From the NCBI GenBank assembly GCA_965262565.1, contig CBDHFQ010000025.1, positions 142,217 through 206,216 on the forward strand: a DNA stretch of 64,000 nucleotides. The letters are read 5' to 3'. The notes beneath the pieces were generated by a model. That model searched no databases, was not told the origin of the DNA, and saw only the letters and a program-made list of their open reading frames with translations. This document shows, piece after piece, positions 1-8,881 of the stretch (positions are counted from its first letter, which is position 1; each line of letters starts with the position of its first letter). Source of the stretch: CBDHFQ01 sp965262565 (GTDB lineage: Bacteria > Bacteroidota > Bacteroidia > J057). Made by a program: the position numbers and the translations under genes.

Positions 1-570
1 TCAGAGAATCGAGCATCAAACTTAAATTCTGATATACTTTTCTTGCTATCAGGAGGAAAAAATAACCACAATTTTGTTCCTTCAAATAAGATATTCCATG
101 CGCTGGTTAAATATATATCTAAGTGTAATTTGGAGAAAGATTTTTTAGGGCCTATATATATCCAGCAGAGTTCAATAAAGTTGTTAATTAGCGCAAACCA
201 ATTTTGAAAATGGGGAAGTACTTCATAATCTTGTTCCATCCTCGGAACATTTCGTTTGAAAAGCCAGTCTTTCAAATAATAAGGATATTCATCTTGATTT
301 TGGTAAACATAAGAAATATAATCTGAGAGGGACATTTTTTTATCTACATCATTTTTAGATTGAGATACATTTACCATAATGTCTCCATGGCTTATTGGAA
401 AAATTAGCTAAGTTCCATTTTTTTCTTGCTGGCCAATGATCACCCATACCTTCCAACACCATTGGTACTTCTGGTATGGCGAAATTTTGTTCAAAATCAG
501 CTGTGGATATATTTTTCACTCTTTGTAGAGGTGTATACAGGTCTTTCGCTCTATCATATAATTCAAGCAT
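1..570 (-). pseudogene. Cupin-like (JmjC/cupin_8) protein, frameshifted and cut by the window edge
   Basis: Two minus-strand frames join to give one protein. From the ATG at 570 the first about 57 residues read as a JmjC-like N-terminus (PMVLEGMGDHWPARKKWNL). The reading then passes into the next frame near 385-403, where HGDIMVNVSQS continues the family pattern, followed by MSLSDYISYVY, WIYIGPKKSFSKLHLD and LTSAWNILFEGTKLWLFFPP. The HLD triplet is the likely Fe(II)-binding HxD of a 2-oxoglutarate oxygenase fold. The shift lies at or near a run of five A (399-403), so it could be a genuine mutation or a base-calling error. The 3' end lies beyond position 1. The family assignment is strong; which member and what it hydroxylates cannot be told. 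Confidence 0.7.
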
Positions 571-677
571 AGTAGATTTTGTTGGTAAGTAAGTTTAAGA
601 CAATATCAGCTATTCTAGGCTTAAAAGCCTGCTGTTATTACTTAATAAATTGTCAAGTCATATATTAAGGAGGTAAA

Positions 678-737
678 ATGGCAAGATCGTCAGTATATTT
701 TAAGGTTATTTTCTTCTTCTTTATGCATTATGTCTAA
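678..737 (+). other. 19-codon mini-ORF with a strong Shine-Dalgarno
   Basis: An AGGAGGT lies 5 bases before an ATG at 678, and the frame runs 19 codons to TAA at 735-737, ending 17 bases before the S41 peptidase start. The peptide is short and hydrophobic (FKVIFFFFMHYV). Bacteroidota genes rarely show such a strong ribosome-binding site, so it could be a translated leader or simply chance. There is no homology evidence. Confidence 0.2.
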
Positions 738-754
738 TATTAAATTAAGCTAGC

Positions 755-2233
755 ATGAAAAAAATGTTTATCATCCTATGGGTAATCTTTCCTTGCATTA
801 GTTATGGACAAAGCTGCGATTGCCAGGACCATTTTGAATGGACAAAAAAGACCTTCGAAGAAAATGATGCTGGTGTTGCTTATGCCCTTGACCTAAAGGG
901 AAAAGAGGCTTATGATGCTCACAATAATGTTTTTGCTAACAAGGTAGACGACGTTCAAAATGAAGATGAATGTTTCGAGTTACTTTCTGAATGGTTGAAT
1001 TTCTTCAGGAATGGGCACCACGGAATAGAAGCCATAGAAGAAGATGAAGAAGGGACCACAGGTGAAATGAATGAAGCTGCCATCATAGAAAAATTCAAAG
1101 ATTGGGAATCTGTGGATGTGGATATAGAAGCCTTTAAAAGGGAGTTGGACCAACAAGAAGAGCCTGGACTGGAAGGTATTTGGCAATTAGGAGCATATAC
1201 TGTAGGCATTAAGCAGCAAGGAAAAAAGTATGTAGGATTTATTATTGAAGCTGATGAGGTATACTGGAGGGCAGGGCAGGTCAAATTGACTATAGCAAAG
1301 GAGGAAGGTACGATGAAAGCTATCTTTTATATGAAAGACCACTCGGCTGAAAAGCTGGATGAGGTTGCTTTATGGGGAAAAGGATATTTGTCCATTGGCC
1401 AGGGTTTTAGCGTAGGAAAAAGATTGTATCCTGAAGCTCCTTCTAATGAGGCTATTGAGAGATATGTAGGCCTGATAGACATTGATGAACCCATTTTGTT
1501 CCCTCTAAGTGAACAAACCCTTTTGCTAAGGATCCCCTACTTCGATCGATCAGAAAAAGAATTAATCGATAGTGTGATTATTAACAATAAGGATAAATTG
1601 CTGAGTACCGAAAATCTTATTATTGATCTGAGAAATAATGGGGGAGGGAATGATGCTAGTTTTCAGGAATTGATTCCGTTAATTTATACCAATCCTATGA
1701 GATCTATTGGCCTAAAGTTTTTCTCTACTCCCCTAAATAATCAAGGGTTTAAGTCCTATATGGATAATCCCAATGTCAGTGAGGATGAAAGAGCCTGGGC
1801 AAAGAATGCCTATGAAATACTGAGTGAACATCTGGGGGAATTTGTGAGTTTAGGGGACAATGAAATAGGCATTAGAGAGTTAGATACGGTATATCAATAT
1901 CCGTCGAAAGTGGGAATTATGATTAATGAAGAGAATGCCAGTACTACGGAGCAATTCCTTCTGGCAGCAAAACAAAGTAAGAAGGTGAAATTATTCGGGG
2001 TGACAACTGCCGGAATTTTGGATATCTCTAATATGTATCGCCAAGTATCTCCTTGTGAAGATTTTGAATTATGGTACAGTCTCTCAAAGAGCAATCGCAT
2101 TCCTGATATGGCCATAGATGGTAAAGGAATTCAACCAGATTATTATATAGACAGCAGTATACCGCCATATGGTTGGATCGATTTTGTGCAGCAAACCCTG
2201 GAAGAAAAAGAATTGCAACTTGTAAGCGAATAA
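755..2233 (+). CDS. S41 family (tail-specific-like) serine peptidase, exported
   Basis: The protein has 492 residues with an N-terminal signal peptide (MKKMFIILWVIFPCISYGQS), so it acts in the periplasm or outside the cell. The C-terminal half is a C-terminal-processing-protease fold: LIIDLRNNGGG near residue 287 is the usual strand and glycine-rich turn, and NASTTEQF near residue 393 holds the probable catalytic serine. The KGIQPDYYID close matches the end of the S41 domain. The middle region (about 130-250) is unassigned. No PDZ domain is obvious. Many Bacteroidota carry such secreted S41 enzymes of unknown substrate. It stands alone, about 125 bases before the next gene. Confidence 0.85.
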   Translation: MKKMFIILWVIFPCISYGQSCDCQDHFEWTKKTFEENDAGVAYALDLKGKEAYDAHNNVFANKVDDVQNEDECFELLSEWLNFFRNGHHGIEAIEEDEEGTTGEMNEAAIIEKFKDWESVDVDIEAFKRELDQQEEPGLEGIWQLGAYTVGIKQQGKKYVGFIIEADEVYWRAGQVKLTIAKEEGTMKAIFYMKDHSAEKLDEVALWGKGYLSIGQGFSVGKRLYPEAPSNEAIERYVGLIDIDEPILFPLSEQTLLLRIPYFDRSEKELIDSVIINNKDKLLSTENLIIDLRNNGGGNDASFQELIPLIYTNPMRSIGLKFFSTPLNNQGFKSYMDNPNVSEDERAWAKNAYEILSEHLGEFVSLGDNEIGIRELDTVYQYPSKVGIMINEENASTTEQFLLAAKQSKKVKLFGVTTAGILDISNMYRQVSPCEDFELWYSLSKSNRIPDMAIDGKGIQPDYYIDSSIPPYGWIDFVQQTLEEKELQLVSE

Positions 2234-2358
2234 AGATGACAATCAATATCATTAAGTGTTTGCCAACCATTCTTTTCAATAGAATTACAACCTTCGTTTA
2301 ATGAAAGGCGTCTATTAATTACTTGTGCAAATTGAATCCTACTTAATGATGTTGTGTT

Positions 2359-2730
2359 ATGTGTACCAATAGAAAATATCTTGTCAAAGATACTACGCTA
2401 AAAGCTCCTTCTACTTCAACCATTTGTAGCAAAGGATATGAATTCAAATCCAAGGCAAAACTCTTTGGTATACCGCTACTTCATATCTCCTTTAGAAGAG
2501 AGAACAAGAAACCTGTCCCCGCCAAAGGAATTATTGCTATTGGTCAATTTGCAGCTGGAGTCGTAACCATTTCTCAATTTGGGATAGGTATCATCAATAT
2601 TTCCCAGTTTTCTATAGGGTATATGTCCTTAGCTCAAATTGCTATTGCTCAATATGCTGTAGCTCAGATTGCAATTGCCTATGATGGAATAGCTCAGATT
2701 GGATGGTTTCTGAAAGACTACTTTTTCTAA
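2359..2730 (+). CDS. Hydrophobic solenoid-repeat protein of unknown function
   Basis: The protein has 123 residues. Residues 1-55 are polar (CSKGYEFKSKAKLFGIPLLHISF). After that comes a run of short repeats in which Ile/Val/Ala alternate with Gln and Gly or Ala: IAIGQFAAG, VTISQFGIG, INISQFSIG, MSLAQIAIA, YAVAQIAIA and so on to the end. The period of about 8-9 residues and the regular Q spacing suggest a small beta-solenoid, similar in style to pentapeptide-repeat proteins. I do not recognise a named family with a known function. The N-terminal part has no clear signal peptide. The ATG at 2359 is the first in frame. Confidence 0.6.
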   Translation: MCTNRKYLVKDTTLKAPSTSTICSKGYEFKSKAKLFGIPLLHISFRRENKKPVPAKGIIAIGQFAAGVVTISQFGIGIINISQFSIGYMSLAQIAIAQYAVAQIAIAYDGIAQIGWFLKDYFF

Positions 2731-2800
2731 AGAATTAGAAGATTCGTTCAGCGAGATGCTGGCTATCCACAAAGAAACCTTCAGGAGACCTTCAAATGTA

Positions 2801-3190
2801 TCATCCCCCTACTAATAATCTGAATTTGATAAAATGAATATCAATATCCAGACTTAAATCCACCTGTTGGTCTAGTGAAACAGCCTGTATGCCATTGATC
2901 AAAACAAAGTATCTATGTTTTTGAAAAGCATCCAGCGCAAGATACACCTGCTTTTCCCCATCAACTTTCCTGCGTTTTTTATATTTAATTCCATTGATCG
3001 TCTCATCCGAGTCTGGAGGATGTACTAATGAATGAACATATTCGGCATCTGGATGATTGTATTTTACTACTTCTGCCAACACTCTCCTCGAAATGATCTC
3101 TTTCAAACTAACCAAGTGCTCGGTAAAATGTAATTCTATTTTATATAGGGGCTTCCCCGAAAATGTTGTGTCTTTAATTGTGATATTCAT
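2801..3190 (-). CDS. Small protein ending in Gly-Gly, possible beta-grasp (ubiquitin/MoaD-like) fold
   Basis: The protein has 129 residues, no signal peptide and no membrane segment. The N-terminus (MNITIKDTTFSGKPLYKIEL) looks like a beta hairpin. The middle is basic (NGIKYKKRRKVDGEKQ). The C-terminal third (FVLINGIQAVSLDQQVDL followed by FIKFRLLVGG) resembles the last strands of MoaD/ThiS-like beta-grasp proteins, which also finish with an exposed Gly-Gly. No E1, E2 or sulfur-carrier enzyme lies next to it. The fold is an inference from pattern only, but the open frame and its isolated position (flanks without other genes) support a real gene. Confidence 0.6.
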   Translation of the reverse strand: MNITIKDTTFSGKPLYKIELHFTEHLVSLKEIISRRVLAEVVKYNHPDAEYVHSLVHPPDSDETINGIKYKKRRKVDGEKQVYLALDAFQKHRYFVLINGIQAVSLDQQVDLSLDIDIHFIKFRLLVGG

Positions 3191-3380
3191 CTTAGTTGTT
3201 GTTATTCATCACTTGTCTAATAGCTAATACAAATATCAAAAAAACTAATAAAATTAGCAAATAGAATCTTCATATAATCCATATATGTAATAAATAAATC
3301 AAAATTGCTATTTTTTTTGGTAAAAAGCTAATGATTTACTAACATGCTTTTATCCATTCATTCATTCAAAGCTGGTATAT

Positions 3381-3806
3381 ATGTCAGAGCAAAAGAAAGG
3401 TAGAATTATCGGGATCGGAGGAATTTTCTTCAAATCCAAGGATCCCCGTCAGCTAAAATTATGGTATGCTTCACATTTTGGATTAGCGCCAGATAAATAT
3501 GGCGTTTCATTTCCCATTCACCTATCAGAAGAAGGGAATAAAAAATCCTTTACCCAGTGGAGTCCCATGCCGGCAGACACCCAATATTACAAACCTTCGG
3601 AAAAGGATTTTATGATTAATTATATGGTAGAGAATATTGACGCTTTAGTGGAAGAATTACGAGAAAAAGGCGTAAAGATCGTGGATGAAATGGAAACATA
3701 TGAATATGGAAAATTTATTCATGTCATGGATTTGGAAGGAAATAATATTGAATTGTGGGAGCCCGTATTTAATTACGAATTTCCAGAGGAAGAACCATTG
3801 ACTTAA
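3381..3806 (+). CDS. VOC superfamily (glyoxalase/bleomycin-resistance-like) protein
   Basis: The protein has 141 residues, the usual length of a single-module vicinal-oxygen-chelate protein. It begins with the first beta strand and helix (IGGIFFKSKDPRQLKLWYASHFGL) and ends with the classical second half (HVMDLEGNNIELWEP), whose glutamate is the usual metal ligand. VDNIDALVEELREKG-type sequence (here ENIDALVEELREKGVKIV) links the two. VOC proteins bind a metal and a small molecule; the substrate is not predictable. It stands alone between two intergenic gaps. Confidence 0.85.
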   Translation: MSEQKKGRIIGIGGIFFKSKDPRQLKLWYASHFGLAPDKYGVSFPIHLSEEGNKKSFTQWSPMPADTQYYKPSEKDFMINYMVENIDALVEELREKGVKIVDEMETYEYGKFIHVMDLEGNNIELWEPVFNYEFPEEEPLT

Positions 3807-4024
3807 GTACAGCTCACGTAATCTACATATAGGACTATCCAACAAAGCTTATCCCGTACGCTTTATTATATATGAAATAAGTAGAGTGTGGAGAGTACCT
3901 TATTAATCCTGGAGATAAAGCTGGGGCCGTTTTAATTAGGGCTAGGTCAATGAGTCGATACTTACCTTTTAATTATTTTTAGCAGTGTATTATCGTCTAG
4001 TTATTTCATATAGTATAGGAATAC

Positions 4025-4603
4025 ATGAACCTTATCAAACATACAAGTAAGGTAGCATTGCTACTGGTTGATTTTCAACAAGGATTTGAAGATGAAGCCT
4101 ATTGGGGAGGGAATAGAAATAATCCCAATGCTGAACAACAAGCATTTCAGCTATTGAGTGCATGGCGAGAAAAGGATTTTCCCATTGTCCATGTCAGACA
4201 TGCTTCCACTAATCCCCATTCTCCTCTAGCTGCCCATCATCCAGGACATGCATATATAAAGATCCTGGAACCTTTAGAAGAAGAAATTAACCTAACCAAA
4301 CAAACTAATAGTGCATTCATTGGAACAGGGTTAACAGAGATGCTACAAGAGATGGAGATTACAGCCGTGGTTATCTGTGGATTAGTGACCAATCATTGTG
4401 TGTCGACTACAGCGAGAATGGCAGCTAATTTGGGATTTGATACTGTTGTTGTTTCTGATGCAACTGCTGCTTTTGATGCTAAAGGAATAGATGGACAGGA
4501 GTTTAGTTCGGAATTAGTACATCAAGTATCATTGGCTAATTTAAATAAAGAATTTGCAGATATTAGAGATACAGCTGGCTTATTATCAGAGCTAGGCGTC
4601 TAA
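4025..4603 (+). CDS. Isochorismatase-family cysteine hydrolase
   Basis: The protein has 192 residues, typical for the family. The catalytic triad is visible: Asp in LLVDFQQGF, Lys in NLTKQTNSAFIGTGL, and the nucleophile Cys in VICGLVTNHCVSTTARMA, which also contains the conserved cis-peptide region before it. The family hydrolyses amides or vinyl ethers (nicotinamidase, isochorismatase, N-carbamoylsarcosine amidase). The sequence does not separate these, so no specific substrate is assigned. The next gene starts 3 bases after its stop, suggesting cotranscription with the acetyltransferase. Confidence 0.88.
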   Translation: MNLIKHTSKVALLLVDFQQGFEDEAYWGGNRNNPNAEQQAFQLLSAWREKDFPIVHVRHASTNPHSPLAAHHPGHAYIKILEPLEEEINLTKQTNSAFIGTGLTEMLQEMEITAVVICGLVTNHCVSTTARMAANLGFDTVVVSDATAAFDAKGIDGQEFSSELVHQVSLANLNKEFADIRDTAGLLSELGV

Positions 4604-4606
4604 ATA

Positions 4607-5143
4607 ATGAATCCTGTGTTAGTAAGCGATAGATTAAGAGTTCGACCTTTTGTCATGAGAGATGCTCCTTTTATTGTTGAATTACTCAATACACCTAAGT
4701 GGATACAGTTTATTGGTGATAAAAAGGTAACTAATATTGCTCAAGCGCAGTCATATCTTAAGGAAGGGCCCATAAAAAGTTATGATTTACATGGATTTGG
4801 ACTGAATATGGTCGAATTGGTAGAATCCCATCGGGCAGATGAACAAAGATCATTTACTCCGATAGGGATGTGCGGTCTCATTAAGCGAGAAATGTTGGAA
4901 TATCCTGATCTGGGATTTGCTATTTTGCCTGCTTTTGAAGGTAAGGGGTATACTACAGAAGCTGCAAAATTGATGCTGGAAGAGGGGCGACGTACTTATC
5001 ATATTTCTATTGTAGAGGCAATAACTACCCCTGACAATATTGCTTCTCAAAGCGTTTTGGGAAAGCTGGGGTTTAAAAAAGAAGGAGAAATTAGGAAACA
5101 GGATGAGGTATTAGTCAGGTTTCGAATTCATTTAGGTCAATGA
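4607..5143 (+). CDS. GNAT family N-acetyltransferase (RimJ/RimL type)
   Basis: The protein has 178 residues. It opens with LVSDRLRVRPFVMRDAPFI, the usual beginning of RimJ/RimL-type acetyltransferases. The acetyl-CoA motif lies in DLGFAILPAFEGKGYTTEAAKLML, and the C-terminal part (DNIASQSVLGKLGFKKEG) is the classic strand-helix pair. It probably acetylates a small molecule or a protein N-terminus. It follows the isochorismatase-like gene with a 3-base gap. Its last 12 bases overlap the 3' end of the convergent MocA-like gene. Confidence 0.87.
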   Translation: MNPVLVSDRLRVRPFVMRDAPFIVELLNTPKWIQFIGDKKVTNIAQAQSYLKEGPIKSYDLHGFGLNMVELVESHRADEQRSFTPIGMCGLIKREMLEYPDLGFAILPAFEGKGYTTEAAKLMLEEGRRTYHISIVEAITTPDNIASQSVLGKLGFKKEGEIRKQDEVLVRFRIHLGQ

Positions 5144-5722
5144 ATCATACTCCGATTTTGTATCAATATCCTGTATACAATGAGGAAATTCCATTTCTAT
5201 GAGCTGAAGGTGCTGCTTGTATTGTTTGACCAAGCCTTTACATCCATCAGGTTCGGGATGTTGTAGCAGCAAATCGCGGTAATAGGCAGAAAATAAAATT
5301 GGGTTTCCAGGCTTGGATTGATAAATGGGTTTCAAGATCAATTTAGGATCATCCTCCAATTTTCCTAAAAACGTATCCATTAGCAAACGATATTCTTCTG
5401 GCACTAGAAAAGGTAAGTCAGACAAACAAATCATAAACCCTTTTGTCTCTTGATGGCTTTCGATCACTCCAGATTGAATGGAGCTTGTCATGCCTGTCTT
5501 GAATTCGGGATTATATACTTTTTGAATGGGAAGAGAAAGTAGCAAAGGTTCTATCAGTGCTACTTCATGTCCTAACACTACGATTACTTCTTCGGGTTTC
5601 GAGGCAATGATTGCCTCAAGGGTATGCAAAAGAATAGGTTTTTCTTTCAAAGTCATCAACAGTTTATTGTCTTTTCCCATGCGCCTGGAAAGACCTGCTG
5701 CCAACACAATCGCTGTAATCAT
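5132..5722 (-). CDS. MocA-like nucleotidyltransferase (molybdenum cofactor cytidylyltransferase family)
   Basis: The protein has 196 residues. The nucleotide-binding signature LAAGLSRRMGKDNKLL is at the N-terminus. CLSDLPFLVPEEY carries the metal-binding Asp and KPGNPILF matches the MocA/NTP_transf_3 group. Family members attach CMP to molybdopterin, making the cofactor used by xanthine-dehydrogenase-type hydroxylases with a [2Fe-2S] partner; such an enzyme is encoded at 44.3-47 kb. The start lies 4 bases after the RND pump stop, so it appears to be the last gene of the efflux operon, an unexpected place. A role in another NDP-sugar or cofactor reaction cannot be excluded. Confidence 0.8.
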   Translation of the reverse strand: MITAIVLAAGLSRRMGKDNKLLMTLKEKPILLHTLEAIIASKPEEVIVVLGHEVALIEPLLLSLPIQKVYNPEFKTGMTSSIQSGVIESHQETKGFMICLSDLPFLVPEEYRLLMDTFLGKLEDDPKLILKPIYQSKPGNPILFSAYYRDLLLQHPEPDGCKGLVKQYKQHLQLIEMEFPHCIQDIDTKSEYDSLT

Positions 5723-5726
5723 TTCA

Positions 5727-8700
5727 CTAACCTAATTCCAATGTACCATTTTTACCATTAGATAAGGGGGAAGTGTTTGAGCCTTCTTCATCCTCTTCTT
5801 TGATATTGAATAATAACTTATACAATACAGGGACAAATAATAGCGTAATCACTGTCGCAAACAATAAGCCAATCATAATTGCTATAGCCAGAGGCTCCCA
5901 CATTAATCCACCACCTAAATAAAGCGGAATTAAGCCTAAGGTAGTAGTAAATGTGGTCAATAAGATCGGTCTGAATCGTTGGCGGGCAGCTTCAATGATC
6001 GATCGATAAGGCGAAAAGCCATTCTCCGTCTGTTCTATTTGAATCCGATCTATGAGGACGATCGCATTATTAATAATAATTCCCGCCAGAGAGATAGTTC
6101 CCAGAAAGGCAAAAAAGCCAAAGAAAGACCTGAATACAAATAATCCCAGAATAACACCGATTAAACCTAGGGGAATAGTAGATAATACGATGAAAGTTTT
6201 TCGAAAAGAATTGAATTGCAGGATCAATAACAGCAGAATAATGAAACCCGAAATGGGAAGTTTTTCTGCGACGGCTCCCAGCGCTTCCGCACTACTTTCG
6301 GACTCACCCCCCAACTCATAGGTATACCCATCGGGCCAGTTTTGTTGTGCTTCTTGTAACCAGGGAGATAGTTCATCTGTGATGTCGGTAGCGGTAAAAC
6401 TTGCTTGCGCATCAGCTTTTATCGAGATGGTCCGAAATAAATCTCTTCTAAGAATTTTGGGGTATTGCCAGGCTAAATTAATATCAGCAACTTGTACCAA
6501 TGGTACATTTACTCCTGTATTCTGTGAAAAAATATTAATCCCTTCAAGTTGGCGAGCGTCTAAGTCCAGACTTCCTTCCTGGCGCATCATAATAGGTATA
6601 TTATTATCGTCATCTCTAAATGCGCCCGCTTTATAACCAGAAAGCGCTGTATTTAAAGATATAGCAATATCCTGATTCGTTACCCCGGCTCTTCTCGCTT
6701 TGTCCTGGTCAATGTCTACAATGAATTTCTTTATCCTTAATCCCCAATCGTCCTTAATATTCTGGGTCCCACTTATATCATAAAGTTTTCGCTTAATCTG
6801 TGCTGAAAGTTGATTAAGTACAATGGGATCATCTCCAGAAACTCTTACCTCTACATCAGCTCCACTATTTCCTCCATTGGCCAGGGTGCTGACCGTCATT
6901 TCCGCATTAGGGAATTTGCGATAACCGAAATCGTTCAAAATATCAATGACTCTTTGGTTTTGATCATCATCGGTCGTGTTAATCAGGAAGTGAGCATATC
7001 CCGAATTCGCTTCTCCTGATTGATAGCCTAAATCATAGGAATAAGGACCTTCACCTATAAATGCGGACCAACCCGTAACGCCATCAGGTCTCGACGCATT
7101 GACCAATAAGCTATCTCTCAAATAGGTTTCTATTTCCTCTACCACTTCATCCGTATGTTCTATTTTGGTCCCTAATGGAAGATTAAGATCTATCGTTACC
7201 AAATTCCGATCACTATCGGGGAAAAAGATGAAAGGAATGGAAGGAAATATGGTAAGTGAGCCTACAAACATGACGACAATAATGACCAAGAAGAGGATAG
7301 GATGCTTCATGGTCCAAATAAGGAGCTTGTTATATCCTTCATTTAGCACATCAAAGATGGATTTTTGTTTGGCTTTCTTTTTGTTAACCCTAATGAAAGC
7401 TACTGCTAATAAGGTTACCAGAGTCATAGCTAGAATCCAGGAGGAAAGTAGAGCCATGGTAATGACCACAAACAAAGGTCCTACAATTTCTCCCATGACA
7501 TTATTCGCGAGGAAGAAAGCTAAAAAGGCTGCAGATGTGGTAAGAGAAGAGATAAGGAGTGGAATGACCAATTCCTGAGCAGCTGAGATAGCTGCTTCTC
7601 TGTTAGACATTCCTTCTTCTACTTTTACTAATATAGATTCAGAAACCACAATCGCATTATCTACTAACAAGCCGAGCGCCATGATTAAGGCTGCCAGGGT
7701 TACCTGATTTAACCCATAATCAGATATACTCATTAGCCACAAGGTCATAATCATTGTCGCAGGAATTAAGCTCGCTACAATCATCCCGGTCCTAAATCCC
7801 AGGAAAAGCAGCATGACCGCTAGTACGATGACGATGGATTGAATCACATTATTAACGAATTCGGATATTTTCGCATTTACATAGGTATCTTGCGATCCTA
7901 TTCTAGCCAGTTCGATCCCTACAGGAAGCCTGGATTGATGATATTGAATTCGTTCATCTATCACTTCGCCAAGTCGGGTGAGATTAGCGCCATCTTTTAA
8001 GGAAACAGAGATTCCTAAGCCGGCCTTTCCATCTATTCTTACTAATTGTACAGGGGGACTTTTATAAGTAGCTCGAACATTAGTAATGTTCCCTAATTCG
8101 ACCATGTCCTGATCACTACCCTGACCTACGGTGATGAGGGTTTTCTTTAAATCTTCTATAGATTCGTAATTTCCCGTTGGTTCCAAGACAATCCTTTTAT
8201 CTTCCAGGCTCACTTGACCACCGGAATAAACGATATTAGTACTGGAAATAATACTTTGTAATTGGGAAGGGGTTAGTCCAATTTCTGCCAACCGTGCATT
8301 ATCGAATTCAACAAAGATTTGTTCTTCTTCAATACCACTGATTTCTACTTTAGCCGCATCTTCCAATCGGATGAGGTCATCTCTTATATCATCAGCAAAA
8401 TGTCTCAATTCACTATTGGAAAATCCTTCTCCGCTAAGGCCTAACATAATACCATACACTCGGCCTACATCATCATCTTGTATTTCTGGAACTACATTTT
8501 CGGGAAGTTCTGATTGAATATCTTCTATTTTTCTCCTGAGTCGATCCCAGATAGGCTGTAACTCTTCTTCTGTTATTTCCGGGATAAGTTCCATGCTTAC
8601 GACCGAAAGTCCTGTTCTGGATTCACTGGTTACATTTTCCAGTTCAGGAAATTCCTGTACGACCTCTTCAATTTTTTCTGTAACCAATTTTTCAACACGC

Positions 8701-8870
8701 TCAGGTGAAGCACCGGGAAATCTGCTCACAATTGCACAAACACGAATGGTGAAGGGGGGCATAGAATCCCTCGAAAGCTGAAAATAGGAGAAGACTCCTG
8801 AGAATACAATGATGGAAATGATCAGATAGGTTACTCGATTACTATCTAAAGCTGTTTTAGTAATATTCAT
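5727..8870 (-). CDS. RND efflux pump inner-membrane permease (AcrB/HAE family)
   Basis: The protein has 1047 residues, the standard length. It starts with TALDSNRVTYLIISIIVFSG, the first helix; large periplasmic loops follow helices 1 and 7. The fourth-helix motif GLLVDNAIVVSESI near residue 400 keeps the first proton-relay Asp, with Asn in place of the second (DD in AcrB), a common variant in Bacteroidota. The second repeat shows SLAGIIINNAIVLIDRI and PILLTTFTTTLGLIPLYLGG. It would form the proton-driven trimer of a tripartite pump with the adaptor and outer-membrane genes just upstream (11-base gap). The transported compounds are unknown. Confidence 0.95.
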   Translation of the reverse strand: MNITKTALDSNRVTYLIISIIVFSGVFSYFQLSRDSMPPFTIRVCAIVSRFPGASPERVEKLVTEKIEEVVQEFPELENVTSESRTGLSVVSMELIPEITEEELQPIWDRLRRKIEDIQSELPENVVPEIQDDDVGRVYGIMLGLSGEGFSNSELRHFADDIRDDLIRLEDAAKVEISGIEEEQIFVEFDNARLAEIGLTPSQLQSIISSTNIVYSGGQVSLEDKRIVLEPTGNYESIEDLKKTLITVGQGSDQDMVELGNITNVRATYKSPPVQLVRIDGKAGLGISVSLKDGANLTRLGEVIDERIQYHQSRLPVGIELARIGSQDTYVNAKISEFVNNVIQSIVIVLAVMLLFLGFRTGMIVASLIPATMIMTLWLMSISDYGLNQVTLAALIMALGLLVDNAIVVSESILVKVEEGMSNREAAISAAQELVIPLLISSLTTSAAFLAFFLANNVMGEIVGPLFVVITMALLSSWILAMTLVTLLAVAFIRVNKKKAKQKSIFDVLNEGYNKLLIWTMKHPILFLVIIVVMFVGSLTIFPSIPFIFFPDSDRNLVTIDLNLPLGTKIEHTDEVVEEIETYLRDSLLVNASRPDGVTGWSAFIGEGPYSYDLGYQSGEANSGYAHFLINTTDDDQNQRVIDILNDFGYRKFPNAEMTVSTLANGGNSGADVEVRVSGDDPIVLNQLSAQIKRKLYDISGTQNIKDDWGLRIKKFIVDIDQDKARRAGVTNQDIAISLNTALSGYKAGAFRDDDNNIPIMMRQEGSLDLDARQLEGINIFSQNTGVNVPLVQVADINLAWQYPKILRRDLFRTISIKADAQASFTATDITDELSPWLQEAQQNWPDGYTYELGGESESSAEALGAVAEKLPISGFIILLLLILQFNSFRKTFIVLSTIPLGLIGVILGLFVFRSFFGFFAFLGTISLAGIIINNAIVLIDRIQIEQTENGFSPYRSIIEAARQRFRPILLTTFTTTLGLIPLYLGGGLMWEPLAIAIMIGLLFATVITLLFVPVLYKLLFNIKEEDEEGSNTSPLSNGKNGTLELG

Positions 8871-8881
8871 GTTTGTTGGGA

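Noticed and set aside
955..1284. 109-codon minus-strand frame inside the S41 peptidase gene
   Set aside because: Ser/Pro/Cys-rich antisense translation of Glu-rich coding DNA.
7165..7578. 137-codon plus-strand frame inside the RND permease
   Set aside because: It is antisense to a strongly conserved pump gene, Lys/Met-rich, and matches no family.
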